From positions 62,001 through 126,000 of the forward strand of contig NZ_PVEN01000020.1 in NCBI RefSeq assembly GCF_002973525.1: a DNA stretch of 64,000 nucleotides. The letters run 5' to 3'. Both the position numbers and the translations under genes were made by a program. The stretch is from Paraburkholderia sp. BL21I4N1 (GTDB taxonomy: Bacteria; Pseudomonadota; Gammaproteobacteria; Burkholderiales; Burkholderiaceae). Under the pieces are notes generated by a model. It ran no database searches. It had not been told where the DNA came from and worked only from the letters and a program-made list of their open reading frames with translations. This document shows positions 27,436-35,681 of the stretch, piece after piece; positions within the stretch are counted from its first letter, which is position 1, and each line of letters opens with the position of its first letter.

Positions 27436-28372
27436 CGTGCACTTCGGCAATGTATCCGCCAGGGAATTCGAGCATTGCGGTCTTGTGCGCGCCGCTCGTG
27501 TACGCCGGACTCAGCACCTTCGCACCGGCCGCTTGCGCGCGTTCCAGCGTTTGCGCGACGTCGGCGACGGCATAGCCGGTCGTCTCACGTCCGAACGGGA
27601 ACGGCAGCTTGCCGTCCGTCACGAACACGACCATGCGGCCGAAACCCGAACCGATCTGAATCTCGCGCACCGTTTCGCCCGGACGGCCGATCACGCCGGC
27701 ATCCGCGCGCGGATTGTCCGACACCACCTTGCCGTGCGAGAAGTGCAGCCAACGGCGCACGAAGTTGTTCGCTTCGTAACGCGACACATACACGCGGTTA
27801 TCCGGCACGCTCTGCAGCGGCGCATAGTTCGGTGCCTTGGTGTGCCAGTAGAGCTGCATTGTCAGACCGCCCGGCCATTGAATGATCGCGTCCTTGCCGA
27901 TCGGGTCGTCGAACGAATCGACCAGCACGTCCGCGCCGGCCGCGCGCGCGGCTTTCACGGCCTGATCGATGTCGGTGACCAGATAACCGGTGCGCTCATT
28001 GCCGAACGGATACGGCACCGGCGTTTCGAAGCCGAACACCGACAGCATGCCCACCGGCGTCTGCACGTATTGGGACGCGGTCTTGCTCGGCGTCGGCGTG
28101 ACGGTGAACACGGCGCGCGGCGATGCCTTGCCACCGAACGTCGCGATGAAGCTGTTGACGAACGCGTCGAGGTCGGCCTCGGCCACGTACACGTGCGTCG
28201 TGTCGTACTGCGCCCCGACCGACACGTCGGGGTGCTTCACCAGCGCGGTTTTAGCGCCAGGCACTTCCGCCGGGCCGGCGTCGGCGAAAGCGGACGAAAC
28301 GGGCGCGAACCCGATCAGCAGCGCGGCGGACAGCAGCGCGAGAGGACGAAACCGATGCAGCGATTTGAACAT
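27425..28372 (-). CDS. exported two-domain VOC/glyoxalase-fold protein
   Basis: 315 residues with an N-terminal signal peptide (LALLSAALLIGFAPVSSAFA). Two VOC-like halves follow, each with a beta-alpha-beta pattern and a final EFPGG or QWPGG strand (IIQWPGGLTMQLYWH; AMLEFPGGYIAEVHDG). VOC folds bind a metal and catalyse isomerisation, ring cleavage or lyase chemistry; exported members are less common and may simply bind a ligand. It is the sixth gene of the operon, 86 bp after XapX, and overlaps the AlgE-like gene. Confidence 0.8.
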   Translation of the reverse strand: MFKSLHRFRPLALLSAALLIGFAPVSSAFADAGPAEVPGAKTALVKHPDVSVGAQYDTTHVYVAEADLDAFVNSFIATFGGKASPRAVFTVTPTPSKTASQYVQTPVGMLSVFGFETPVPYPFGNERTGYLVTDIDQAVKAARAAGADVLVDSFDDPIGKDAIIQWPGGLTMQLYWHTKAPNYAPLQSVPDNRVYVSRYEANNFVRRWLHFSHGKVVSDNPRADAGVIGRPGETVREIQIGSGFGRMVVFVTDGKLPFPFGRETTGYAVADVAQTLERAQAAGAKVLSPAYTSGAHKTAMLEFPGGYIAEVHDGQ

Positions 28373-28458
28373 TTGGATTACCCGATTGTGTTAGCAACGA
28401 TTGAATGGATAGCCTCGGCACGGCGAGGCGGTCTGAGTTCAGGCGAGGCGAGCGGCGC

Positions 28459-28731
28459 TCAGCCGCCGTCCTTCGGCGCGCCCGGCGTGGCGACCTTTTG
28501 CGCCGCGCCGCCGTTCGCCTGGGCGACCTGCGCCGGTTGCGGCTGGGTCTGGCCCTGCGTTTGTTCCTGCGCGAAGAACTGCGCCTTGACGACCGGTATC
28601 GCGTGCTCGCCCAGCACCATGCCGAGCAGCCCGGCGAGCGCGATCAGCGGCGGCGCCGGCGACTGCACTTTCAATAGCCAGTAGAGCAATCCGACGCCGA
28701 AACCGACGCCCAGTGAAATGACGTAGCCCAT
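28459..28731 (-). CDS. XapX-domain (DUF1427) small membrane protein
   Basis: 90 residues. The first ~50 carry two hydrophobic segments with the family pattern (YVISLGVGFGVGLLYWLL, SPAPPLIALAGLLGMVLGEH), followed by a Gln/Ala/Pro-rich soluble tail. AAGGAAA precedes the ATG at 28731. XapX was named from a xanthosine-operon gene and its function is unknown. It is 26 bp after the HD-domain gene, so the two are probably coupled. Confidence 0.85.
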   Translation of the reverse strand: MGYVISLGVGFGVGLLYWLLKVQSPAPPLIALAGLLGMVLGEHAIPVVKAQFFAQEQTQGQTQPQPAQVAQANGGAAQKVATPGAPKDGG

Positions 28732-28757
28732 GCTTTATTTCCTTTCCAGAATCCATC

Positions 28758-29399
28758 TCAATTCGACCAGTCCGAGCCCAGCACCAGTCCGCAAAAATTC
28801 AGCCGTCGGTAGTTCGGATCCCACCGGTCCAGCACGTCGGCATTGACGGTCCCGTAGGTCGTCGCGGGACGATGCTCCATGCCGCGCGCGTACGCTTCGA
28901 TCAGCTTCTTCTTGAAGCCGGATTCGCGCGGATACGCCTGCACGATTTCGTCGCGCTGCTGCGCGGTGAATTCGTCGTAGCGCTCGCCGCGCACGTCCAT
29001 CTGCACGCCGGCGCTGATCATGGCCACCAGCGGCGACATGTACTGCGGAACACCCGGCGTCGTATGCAATGCAATCGCAGTCCAGACTTCCTTGATGTCG
29101 CTCTCGGCCACGGCGTGCTGCTGCAGAAACTCGCGCGCGGCATTCGCGCCGTCCACTTCGAAGCGATGCGGCGAGCTTCGATACTTCAGGTTCAGCCCGG
29201 CGTTATGAAACATCGCGCCGACGTACAACAGTTCGGCGTCGAACGTCAGGTTGTCGCGGTGCCCCGCCAACGCGCCGAACAGAAACGCGCGCTGCGCATG
29301 ATGAAACATCAACTCGGATTCCATGCTGCGCATCAGATCGCTTGCTGCCTGAGCCACTACGCCATCGGGAATGTCCACGCCGGCAATGGTTTTCTTCAT
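28758..29399 (-). CDS. HD-domain protein with a His-Asn doublet
   Basis: 213 residues from ATG 29399, which has GGAGG eight bases upstream; an in-frame start at 29510 adds a leader without homology. The HD-superfamily pattern is clear: an initial His pair (MFHHAQRAFLFGALAG, H33/H34), the doublet region LLYVGAMFHNAGLNLKYR, VDGANAAREFL, and WTAIALHTTPGVPQYMSPL. At the metal-binding doublet where relatives have FHDLGL, this protein has FHNAGL (His65-Asn66). Asn at that site may weaken or change metal binding. Homologs in catabolic loci are annotated as phosphohydrolase- or cyanamide-hydratase-like; activity is unknown. Confidence 0.82.
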   Translation of the reverse strand: MKKTIAGVDIPDGVVAQAASDLMRSMESELMFHHAQRAFLFGALAGHRDNLTFDAELLYVGAMFHNAGLNLKYRSSPHRFEVDGANAAREFLQQHAVAESDIKEVWTAIALHTTPGVPQYMSPLVAMISAGVQMDVRGERYDEFTAQQRDEIVQAYPRESGFKKKLIEAYARGMEHRPATTYGTVNADVLDRWDPNYRRLNFCGLVLGSDWSN

Positions 29400-29481
29400 C
29401 TCAAGTCCTCCGTTTGGGACGTCCCCGCCGCCAAGCCAGGCAGGACGGAGCGAGGTCAGGTCCACTCCATTGCAGCGTAAC

Positions 29482-29526
29482 GACTTAACCCCATTAAGAC
29501 TTTGGTCCATCCTTAAAAAGACTTAA
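29482..29526. repeat. three spaced GACTT repeats upstream of the HD gene
   Basis: GACTTAA at 29482-29488, GACTTTG at 29498-29504 and GACTTAA at 29520-29526 lie in the 201-bp gap between the MscS-type gene and the HD gene. They could be a direct-repeat regulator site for an internal promoter. Low certainty. Confidence 0.3.
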
Positions 29527-29600
29527 TCGACGCGACGGTTATGCCGGATCGAACCGAACCGATCCGATCCGATCGATGCCACGCAGGTCAGGCATGGCCG

Positions 29601-31070
29601 TCATAGCGTCAGCTCGTGGAAGCGCCGCACGCCGTCGCGAATCCACTGCAGCAGACCGCCGGGGTTGTCCTCCACGTCGTGCGGGGACGCCAGCAGCAAT
29701 TCCTCGGTGGCGTGGTGTTCCGACAGCAGACGGCACATTTCCTTCGCCACCTCGGGGCGCCGCTCAAGCAGCGGCGTCAACGCGGTCTTGTCGAGCCGGA
29801 ACACGGTGGCGCGCGTCATGGCGCGTACGATCACCGCCGTTCTGACACCCGCCAGAATCCCCGACTGCCCAATCGAGTCGCCGGGCGAGAGGCGGCGTAA
29901 CTCGACCTCGCCATCGTCCTTCGAGACGACCGCCTTGGCCACCCCTTGCGCGAGAATGTGAAGCTCGTGGCCGCTCTCGTCCGCGGCCGTGTAAATGGTT
30001 TCGTCCGCATCGAATTCGTGCCGCGTGAGCTTGGCGGCGAGTTCGGTCAATTCGTTGTCTTCGAGCGTGCGGAAGATCAGCACGTTGCGCAGCAGGCGCT
30101 GCTTTTCGGTCATGCCGGTGGATGCGGGTTCAGGCACCGACAGCGGTTGCAACAGCACGCCACGCGACGCCAGATGCCGGTGCGCGAGATCGAACAGGTC
30201 GTTGCGCACCTCGATTTTTCTGCCGAGTTCGGCGACATAACAGACGATCTCGTATTCGATCGCGTCGTTGGTCGCGCGCCGCACGCTGACCACCGGCTTG
30301 GGATCGTCCAGCACGCCTTCGGCACTCTGCGCGGCGTTCGTCAGCGCCGCCAGCACGAGCGCCGGCCGGATCGACGGTTTGATCGGCAGCACGACGCTAA
30401 TGCCATGCGTATGCGAGGGCTGATTCGCGTTGACGATGTTGGTGCGCGCCGCCATGCTATTCGGGATCACGACGATATTGCCCTGCCCGTTCAACAGGCT
30501 GGTAGCGCGCCAGTTGCTCTCGATCACCTTGCCCTCCACCTCGCCGATCGTGACCCAGTCGCCAATCCGGAACGGTTCGGTGGCGTTCAGCACGACGCCG
30601 GAAAACACGTCGTTCAGCGTGCTCTGAATCGCCAGCCCGAGTACCACGGCTAATGCGCCGGAGGTGGCGAGCAATCCGCGCACCGGCAGTTGCAACACGA
30701 AGGCGATCGCGCCGACCGCGGCGGCCAGAAACAGCAACGCGCCGAATACGTCCTGAAACAGACGTTCCTTGTGCCAGGTTTCAGGCAGCACGGTGCGATC
30801 CAGCACGATGGTCAGCAGCCGCGCGCCTTGCAGCCACCAGACCACTTCCAGCACTTGCGCGAGCAGATGACGCAGCGGTTGATCGGGCCACGGCGCCGCG
30901 CGCAGCGGATTCATGCCCGAACTGAACAGCACGTAAGTAGACAGAGCGAACAGGAGCGCCCGGAATGCAAGGCGCGCCTGGTCGCTCGTGCGGATCATGA
31001 ACCGCCACGCGAGAAAATCGAGCACCAGAATGCCGAGGCCGAACAACACACCGTCAGTCAAAGTCGGCAT
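29601..31070 (-). CDS. MscS-type mechanosensitive channel with cNMP-binding domain
   Basis: 489 residues. Four hydrophobic segments occupy the first ~150 residues; the pore helix and MscS beta domain follow (ATSGALAVVLGLAIQSTLND, EPFRIGDWVTIGEVEGKVIE, TSLLNGQGNIVVIPNSMAAR). Residues ~340-460 are a cyclic-nucleotide-binding domain (DADETIYTAADESGHELHIL, DSIGQSGILAGVRTAVIVRA). ATG 31070 has GAGGA upstream. The domain order matches known MscS-CNB channels, whose opening is altered by cNMP. Position in a catabolic operon suggests solute or osmotic balance during growth on its substrate. Confidence 0.9.
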   Translation of the reverse strand: MPTLTDGVLFGLGILVLDFLAWRFMIRTSDQARLAFRALLFALSTYVLFSSGMNPLRAAPWPDQPLRHLLAQVLEVVWWLQGARLLTIVLDRTVLPETWHKERLFQDVFGALLFLAAAVGAIAFVLQLPVRGLLATSGALAVVLGLAIQSTLNDVFSGVVLNATEPFRIGDWVTIGEVEGKVIESNWRATSLLNGQGNIVVIPNSMAARTNIVNANQPSHTHGISVVLPIKPSIRPALVLAALTNAAQSAEGVLDDPKPVVSVRRATNDAIEYEIVCYVAELGRKIEVRNDLFDLAHRHLASRGVLLQPLSVPEPASTGMTEKQRLLRNVLIFRTLEDNELTELAAKLTRHEFDADETIYTAADESGHELHILAQGVAKAVVSKDDGEVELRRLSPGDSIGQSGILAGVRTAVIVRAMTRATVFRLDKTALTPLLERRPEVAKEMCRLLSEHHATEELLLASPHDVEDNPGGLLQWIRDGVRRFHELTL

Positions 31071-31109
31071 ACAGGTCCTCGCTCGCGGGGTGGGATGAAC
31101 CGGTAACGC

Positions 31110-32978
31110 TCAGAAGGCGAAGCAGCTACATCCCAGCGCGCCCCAGAAGCCGTTCGAATCGCTGACCGGCACGTTCTTGCGCCATGCCCAGCCGTGCGCA
31201 TGCGCATGCACGCCGCACAGATTCACGCAGCCGTCCACGCAGGCCACCGCAGTCGGTTTGTAGCGGCTATAGCCACCGAACTCCGCGACCGGCGACCATG
31301 ACGGGCTGACCGGCAGCGCGGGCGGGGCGAGCGGCGCGAATTCGTCGGCGGCGTAGACGACCTTGCCGCCCACCACCGTCATGACCGATTCGAGGAACTT
31401 GATGCGGCTCTCGTCGACACTGAAATAGTCTTCGCTGAGCACCGCGAAGTCGGCGAACTGGCCTGGCACCAGCGCGCCCTTCCTGTCGTCTTCGTTCGAG
31501 AACCATGCGCTGCCCACCGTGTAGCGGCGCAGGGCTTCCATGCGATCGAGTTTGTTCTCGGCCGCATACATCTGCGTGCCGCCCACCGTCTTGCCCGACA
31601 CCATCCAGTACAGCGAGACGAACGGATTGAAACTGGCGACGCGGGTCGCGTCCGTACCCGCCCCGACCGGCAGGCCGGCGTCCAGCATGCGGCGGATCGG
31701 CGGCGTGCGCTTGACCGCCTCTTCACCGTATTGCTGAATGAAGTACTCGCCCTGGAACGCCATGCGGTGCTGAATCGCAATGCCGCCGCCCAGCGCGCGA
31801 ACGCGTTCGATATTCTGTTGCGTGATCGTTTCGCAATGGTCGAAGAACCAGCGCAGTCCGTTGAACGGAATGTCGGCGTTGACGCGTTCGAACACGTTCA
31901 GGAAGCGTTCGATCGACTCGTTGTACGTGGCGTGCAGACGGAACGGCCAACGGTTCGCCACCAGCAGGCGCACCACGGCTTCGAGTTCCACTTCGAGCGT
32001 GTCCGGCAGATCGGGACGCGGTTCGAGAAAGTCTTCGAAGTCCGCTGCCGAAAACACCAGCATTTCGCCGGCGCCATTCACGCGCAGGAAGTCGTCGCCC
32101 TCGCCGGGCTTGGTCATCTTCACCCACTTCGCGAAGTCTTCGATCTCCTTCTTCGCGTTCTGCGTGAACAGGTTGTAGGCGATCCGCACGGTCAGTTCGT
32201 TGTGCTTCGCCAGCTCCATGATGACGGCGTAGTCGTCCGGGTAGGCCTGGTAGCCGCCGCCCGCGTCGATCGCGCTGGTCACGCCGAGCCGGTTTAGCTC
32301 GCGCATGAAGTGGCGCGTGGAATTGCGTTGATCGTCCAGCGCGAGTTTCGGGCCCTTCGCGAGCGTCGCGTACAGAAGCCCGGCGTTCGGCCGTGCGATC
32401 AGCATGCCGGTCGGATTGCCGCGCTTGTCGCGCTGGATCTCGCCGCCCGGCGGATTCGGCGTGTCTTTCGTATAGCCGACCGCGCGTAGCGCGGCAGCGT
32501 TCAGCAAGGCGCTGTCGTACAGATGCAGGATGAACACCGGCGTGTCCGGTGCGATCGCATTGATTTCTTCGAGCGTCGGGCCGCGGCGTTCGGCAAACTG
32601 GAATTCGTTCCAGCCGCCCACCACGCGTACCCATTGCGGCGCCGGCGTACGGGCCACCTGCTTGCGCAGCATGTCGAGCGCGTCAGCGAGCGACGGCACG
32701 CCGTCCCAGCGCAATTCCATGTTGAAGTTCAGGCCGCCGCGAATGATATGCAGGTGCGAGTCGTTCAGACCGGGAATGACGGTGCGCCCCTGGAGGTCGA
32801 CATGCCGCGTCCTGTCGTTGACATGCCGCATCACGGCATCGCGGGAACCCGCGGCGACCACGCGGCCGTCGGCGACGGCGATCGAATCGGCGAACGAACG
32901 CTTATCGTCCTGCGTGGCGATCTTGCCGTTGAAGAAGACGACGTCGGCCGGCGTCGGCGCGGAAGTACTGGGAGTCAT
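31110..32978 (-). CDS. YtcJ-like metal-dependent amidohydrolase with Cys/His-rich tail
   Basis: 622 residues. Amidohydrolase barrel with the strand-1 motif GLNDSHLHIIRGG (His75, His77), FRLHATYNES, WFFDHCETI and GTDATRV, plus an N-terminal urease-type beta sandwich (DVVFFNGKIATQDDKRSF). GAGGA precedes the ATG at 32978; an ATG at 32990 is less well placed. The C-terminal ~45 residues are unusual: Cys580, 584, 588, then a His-Ala-His-Ala-His run at 591-595, and Cys617/619. YtcJ-like enzymes hydrolyse amides or formamides with Zn; the substrate here is unknown. It is 64 bp after the isochorismatase-like gene and 39 bp before the channel gene. Confidence 0.9.
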   Translation of the reverse strand: MTPSTSAPTPADVVFFNGKIATQDDKRSFADSIAVADGRVVAAGSRDAVMRHVNDRTRHVDLQGRTVIPGLNDSHLHIIRGGLNFNMELRWDGVPSLADALDMLRKQVARTPAPQWVRVVGGWNEFQFAERRGPTLEEINAIAPDTPVFILHLYDSALLNAAALRAVGYTKDTPNPPGGEIQRDKRGNPTGMLIARPNAGLLYATLAKGPKLALDDQRNSTRHFMRELNRLGVTSAIDAGGGYQAYPDDYAVIMELAKHNELTVRIAYNLFTQNAKKEIEDFAKWVKMTKPGEGDDFLRVNGAGEMLVFSAADFEDFLEPRPDLPDTLEVELEAVVRLLVANRWPFRLHATYNESIERFLNVFERVNADIPFNGLRWFFDHCETITQQNIERVRALGGGIAIQHRMAFQGEYFIQQYGEEAVKRTPPIRRMLDAGLPVGAGTDATRVASFNPFVSLYWMVSGKTVGGTQMYAAENKLDRMEALRRYTVGSAWFSNEDDRKGALVPGQFADFAVLSEDYFSVDESRIKFLESVMTVVGGKVVYAADEFAPLAPPALPVSPSWSPVAEFGGYSRYKPTAVACVDGCVNLCGVHAHAHGWAWRKNVPVSDSNGFWGALGCSCFAF

Positions 32979-33042
32979 GGCGATCCTCATAGGGAGCGCT
33001 CCGCGTGAAATGCGCGGAGCTATTCAGGGCAAGCGGGCGTGC

Positions 33043-33735
33043 TTACTTCGTCTTCGCCGGCACTGCGGCGAGGATTTCGTGCTGCTGCGCCGTGCGCTGA
33101 GCCGCCTTGTGAACCATCGTGTACGCGTAGTCGACGCCCATGCCGTACGCCCCTGAGTGCTCCTTGACGAGCTTCATGACCGCGTCGTACGTTTCCTTGT
33201 GCGCCCAGTCGCGTTGCCATTCGAGCAGCACCTGTTGCCACGTCACCGGCACCACGCCGGCCTGGATCATGCGTTGCATCGCGTAGTCGTGCGCTTCTTT
33301 CGACGTGCCGCCCGACGCGTCGGCGACCATGTAGATTTCGTAGTCGCCTTCGTCCATGGCGCACAGCGAGAACGTGTTATTGCACACTTCCGTCCACAGA
33401 CCGGCGACCACCACCTTCTTACGGCCGTTGGCCTTCAGTGCGTCACGCACTTTCTGGTCGTCCCACGAATTCATCGACGTGCGTTCGAGCACTTTGTGAT
33501 CCGGGAACACGTCCAGCAATTCCGGGTACGTGTAGCCCGAGAAGCTTTCCGATTCCACCGACGTAATCGTGGTGGGAATGTTGAATACCTTCGCTGCCTT
33601 GGCGAGCCCGACGACATTGTTTTTAAGCGTCTGACGATCCATCGACTGAACACCGAAAGCCATTTGCGGTTGCTGGTCGATGAAAATGAGCTGGGAGTTT
33701 GCCGGGGTCAGCACTTCGAGTTTCGGATTAGCCAT
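33043..33735 (-). CDS. YcaC-like isochorismatase-family hydrolase
   Basis: 230 residues from ATG 33735. The Asp of the triad is Asp20 (QLIFIDQQ) and the nucleophile Cys118 (GLWTEVCNNTF); ERTSMNSWDDQKVRDALKA precedes it as in YcaC. The family includes maleamate, nicotinamide and ureidoacrylate amidohydrolases, and YcaC-like members have unknown substrates. It heads the seven-gene minus-strand operon with the YtcJ-like amidohydrolase, so successive amide hydrolysis steps are plausible. The 247 bases between it and the upstream LysR gene should hold the operon promoter. Confidence 0.88.
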   Translation of the reverse strand: MANPKLEVLTPANSQLIFIDQQPQMAFGVQSMDRQTLKNNVVGLAKAAKVFNIPTTITSVESESFSGYTYPELLDVFPDHKVLERTSMNSWDDQKVRDALKANGRKKVVVAGLWTEVCNNTFSLCAMDEGDYEIYMVADASGGTSKEAHDYAMQRMIQAGVVPVTWQQVLLEWQRDWAHKETYDAVMKLVKEHSGAYGMGVDYAYTMVHKAAQRTAQQHEILAAVPAKTK

Positions 33736-33982
33736 GGCTATGTAAGTCCTAAAAGGGTGAGTTGACATGGGAGACATGCCGCACTTGCCTGAAGTGCGTT
33801 AAAAACTGAGACCCAGTCTAATCACGGCCTTTCGCAACGTCCTTGTCGAAGCCCTTAATCGTTCTTAAAAAATATCAAGCTTCAGAACCCACGGACGATG
33901 CCTCGCGCGTACCACCCTCAGAACTATTCATTTTTTTGCAGGACATTAAGCGGGCGCTTTTTTTACACTTCAGTGGCCGGAT

Positions 33983-34903
33983 TCAGCCTTCGAGCGCACC
34001 TTGCAGCCGCGCCTCGAGAAACTGAACGAGCGTGCGCACTTTGCTGGAGTGACGGCGATTCGGTAGATACGCGGCATAGACCACGGCGTCGCCCTGATGT
34101 GGACTGGCGTCGTACGCTTCGAACAACCGCATCAGACGACCGGCGCGAATTTCGGCGCTGACGTGCCACCCAGGAAGCAGCGCGATGCCGCGCCCCGCCA
34201 TCACCGCTTCGAACAGGATGTCGAGGCCGTTTGACAGCAAACGCCCACGCACCTCGACACGCTCTTCTTCGCCGTCGCGGCGGAAGGTCCACATCTGTCG
34301 AGTGCGATAGCCGCCGCCGTACGCGACACGCAGACATTCGTGACCAGCGAGTTCCTGCGGCGTGCGAGGCGTGCCGTGCTGTTCGAGGTAGCTATGGCTC
34401 GCGACGACGTAGCGCGGATTGTCGGCCAGCTTTCTGACGATCAGGTTGGGGTCGCGATCCAGCCGGCCGATGCGGATCGCCACGTCGATCCGTTCGAGCG
34501 CGAGGTCGAGAAAGTTGTCGGCCACCACCACGTCGAGAAAGACGCGCGGATGGTCGGCGAGAAACGCGGCGAGGTGCGGCGCGAGCCACAAGCGGCTGAA
34601 GGTGGATGGCACTGAAATGCGCAGCGAGCCAACCGGCGACGCGCCGCTGTCGAACACGCTCTCGTCCGCCTCGGCCAGATCGTCGAGCACCTTGCCGACC
34701 TGCTCGACGTAAGCGATGCCGGCGTCAGTGAGGCTGACCTTGCGCGGCGTGCGGGTCAGCAGGGCGGTGCCGAGCGACGCTTCCAGCGCGTCCATCAGGC
34801 GCGTGACCGACGACGTGGCCACGCCAAGGCGCTGCGCGGCCTTCGAAAAGCCGCCGGCATCGGCGACTTCCAGCAGCGTTTTAACGGCAAGGAATTTGTC
34901 CAT
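33983..34903 (-). CDS. LysR-family regulator
   Basis: 306 residues. Winged helix-turn-helix at the N-terminus (LLEVADAGGFSKAAQRLGVATSSVTRLMDALE, LLTRTPRKVSLTDAG) and a LysR effector domain. ATG 34903 (MDKFLAVKTLLEV) is the family-typical start; an upstream frame to 35038 has no support. It is divergent from the DsbA-monooxygenase-MFS operon, with a T-N11-A dyad in between, and reads toward the isochorismatase operon, so it may control one or both. Confidence 0.9.
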   Translation of the reverse strand: MDKFLAVKTLLEVADAGGFSKAAQRLGVATSSVTRLMDALEASLGTALLTRTPRKVSLTDAGIAYVEQVGKVLDDLAEADESVFDSGASPVGSLRISVPSTFSRLWLAPHLAAFLADHPRVFLDVVVADNFLDLALERIDVAIRIGRLDRDPNLIVRKLADNPRYVVASHSYLEQHGTPRTPQELAGHECLRVAYGGGYRTRQMWTFRRDGEEERVEVRGRLLSNGLDILFEAVMAGRGIALLPGWHVSAEIRAGRLMRLFEAYDASPHQGDAVVYAAYLPNRRHSSKVRTLVQFLEARLQGALEG

Positions 34904-34932
34904 GGTCGATAGCGGTGTCGGCAGTGGTTTGA

Positions 34933-34947
34933 TTGCAAAAAACGCAA
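34933..34947. promoter_or_regulatory. LysR-type operator with T-N11-A
   Basis: TTGCAAAAAACGCAA is a dyad (TTGC-N7-GCAA) whose T34934 and A34946 are eleven bases apart, the classic LysR recognition geometry. It lies 30 bases upstream of the LysR start and about 80 upstream of the divergent DsbA-like start. Confidence 0.55.
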
Positions 34948-35027
34948 CGCGGGTTTGCATTTTAGCCATATTCCGCGTCACGAACGCAACGTATAAGCTG
35001 CATCCGTTACCTAGTGAGGGGTGCAAC

Positions 35028-35681
35028 ATGCAAGCCATTCAGGTGGAAGTTCATTACGACTTTATTTGCCCGTGGTGCTGGATCGGCCAACGGAATCTTT
35101 CTGCGGCGCTGGCGGACTCCGGCGTCGCCGAGACGGTATCGATTCGCTACGTGCCGTTCGAGCTGAACCCGTCGATGCCCGTCGAAGGCATGGAGCGGCG
35201 CGCCTATCGAACCCTCAAGTTCGGCAGCTGGGCGCGCTCGCAGGCCATGGACGCGCAAGTGACGGCCGCCGGCCTAAGCGCCGGCGCACTGTTCGACTAC
35301 GACCGCGTGCTGCGCACGCCGAACACGCGTCTCGCGCATCGGCTGATGCAGTTCGCGCAGTGCCGCAATGAACCGCGCGCCACCGCCGCGCTGTATCAGG
35401 CCATCCATGCCGCGTACTTCTCCGAAGGCCGTGACATCGGCTCGCTCGACACGCTGGTCGCGATCGCCGCCGAGCATACGTTCGACGCTGACGAAGTGCG
35501 CGCTTACCTGGCGAGCACCGCCGGCGATCTGGAGATCGACGCGGCGCGCGAAAGAGCCGACCGGCGCGGCGTTCAGGCAGTGCCCACGATCGTGGTCGAC
35601 GACCATGCGATCAGCGGCGCGCAGCCGCCCACGGTGTTCGTTCAGGCACTGTGCACGGCAGCGCGGAGGGACGCAGCATGA
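35028..35681 (+). CDS. DsbA-family (FrnE-like) thiol oxidoreductase
   Basis: 217 residues with no signal peptide. The thioredoxin-fold active site is DFICPWCWIG (Cys14, Cys17), followed by a helical insertion and the cis-Pro region GVQAVPTIVVDDHAISGAQP. Cytoplasmic FrnE/HCCA-isomerase-like proteins use this fold; in aromatic catabolism some act as glutathione-dependent isomerases, but those lack CxxC, so a disulfide role is more likely. It overlaps the next gene by the ATGA tetranucleotide. ATG 35028 is preceded by GAGGGG. Confidence 0.88.
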   Translation: MQAIQVEVHYDFICPWCWIGQRNLSAALADSGVAETVSIRYVPFELNPSMPVEGMERRAYRTLKFGSWARSQAMDAQVTAAGLSAGALFDYDRVLRTPNTRLAHRLMQFAQCRNEPRATAALYQAIHAAYFSEGRDIGSLDTLVAIAAEHTFDADEVRAYLASTAGDLEIDAARERADRRGVQAVPTIVVDDHAISGAQPPTVFVQALCTAARRDAA

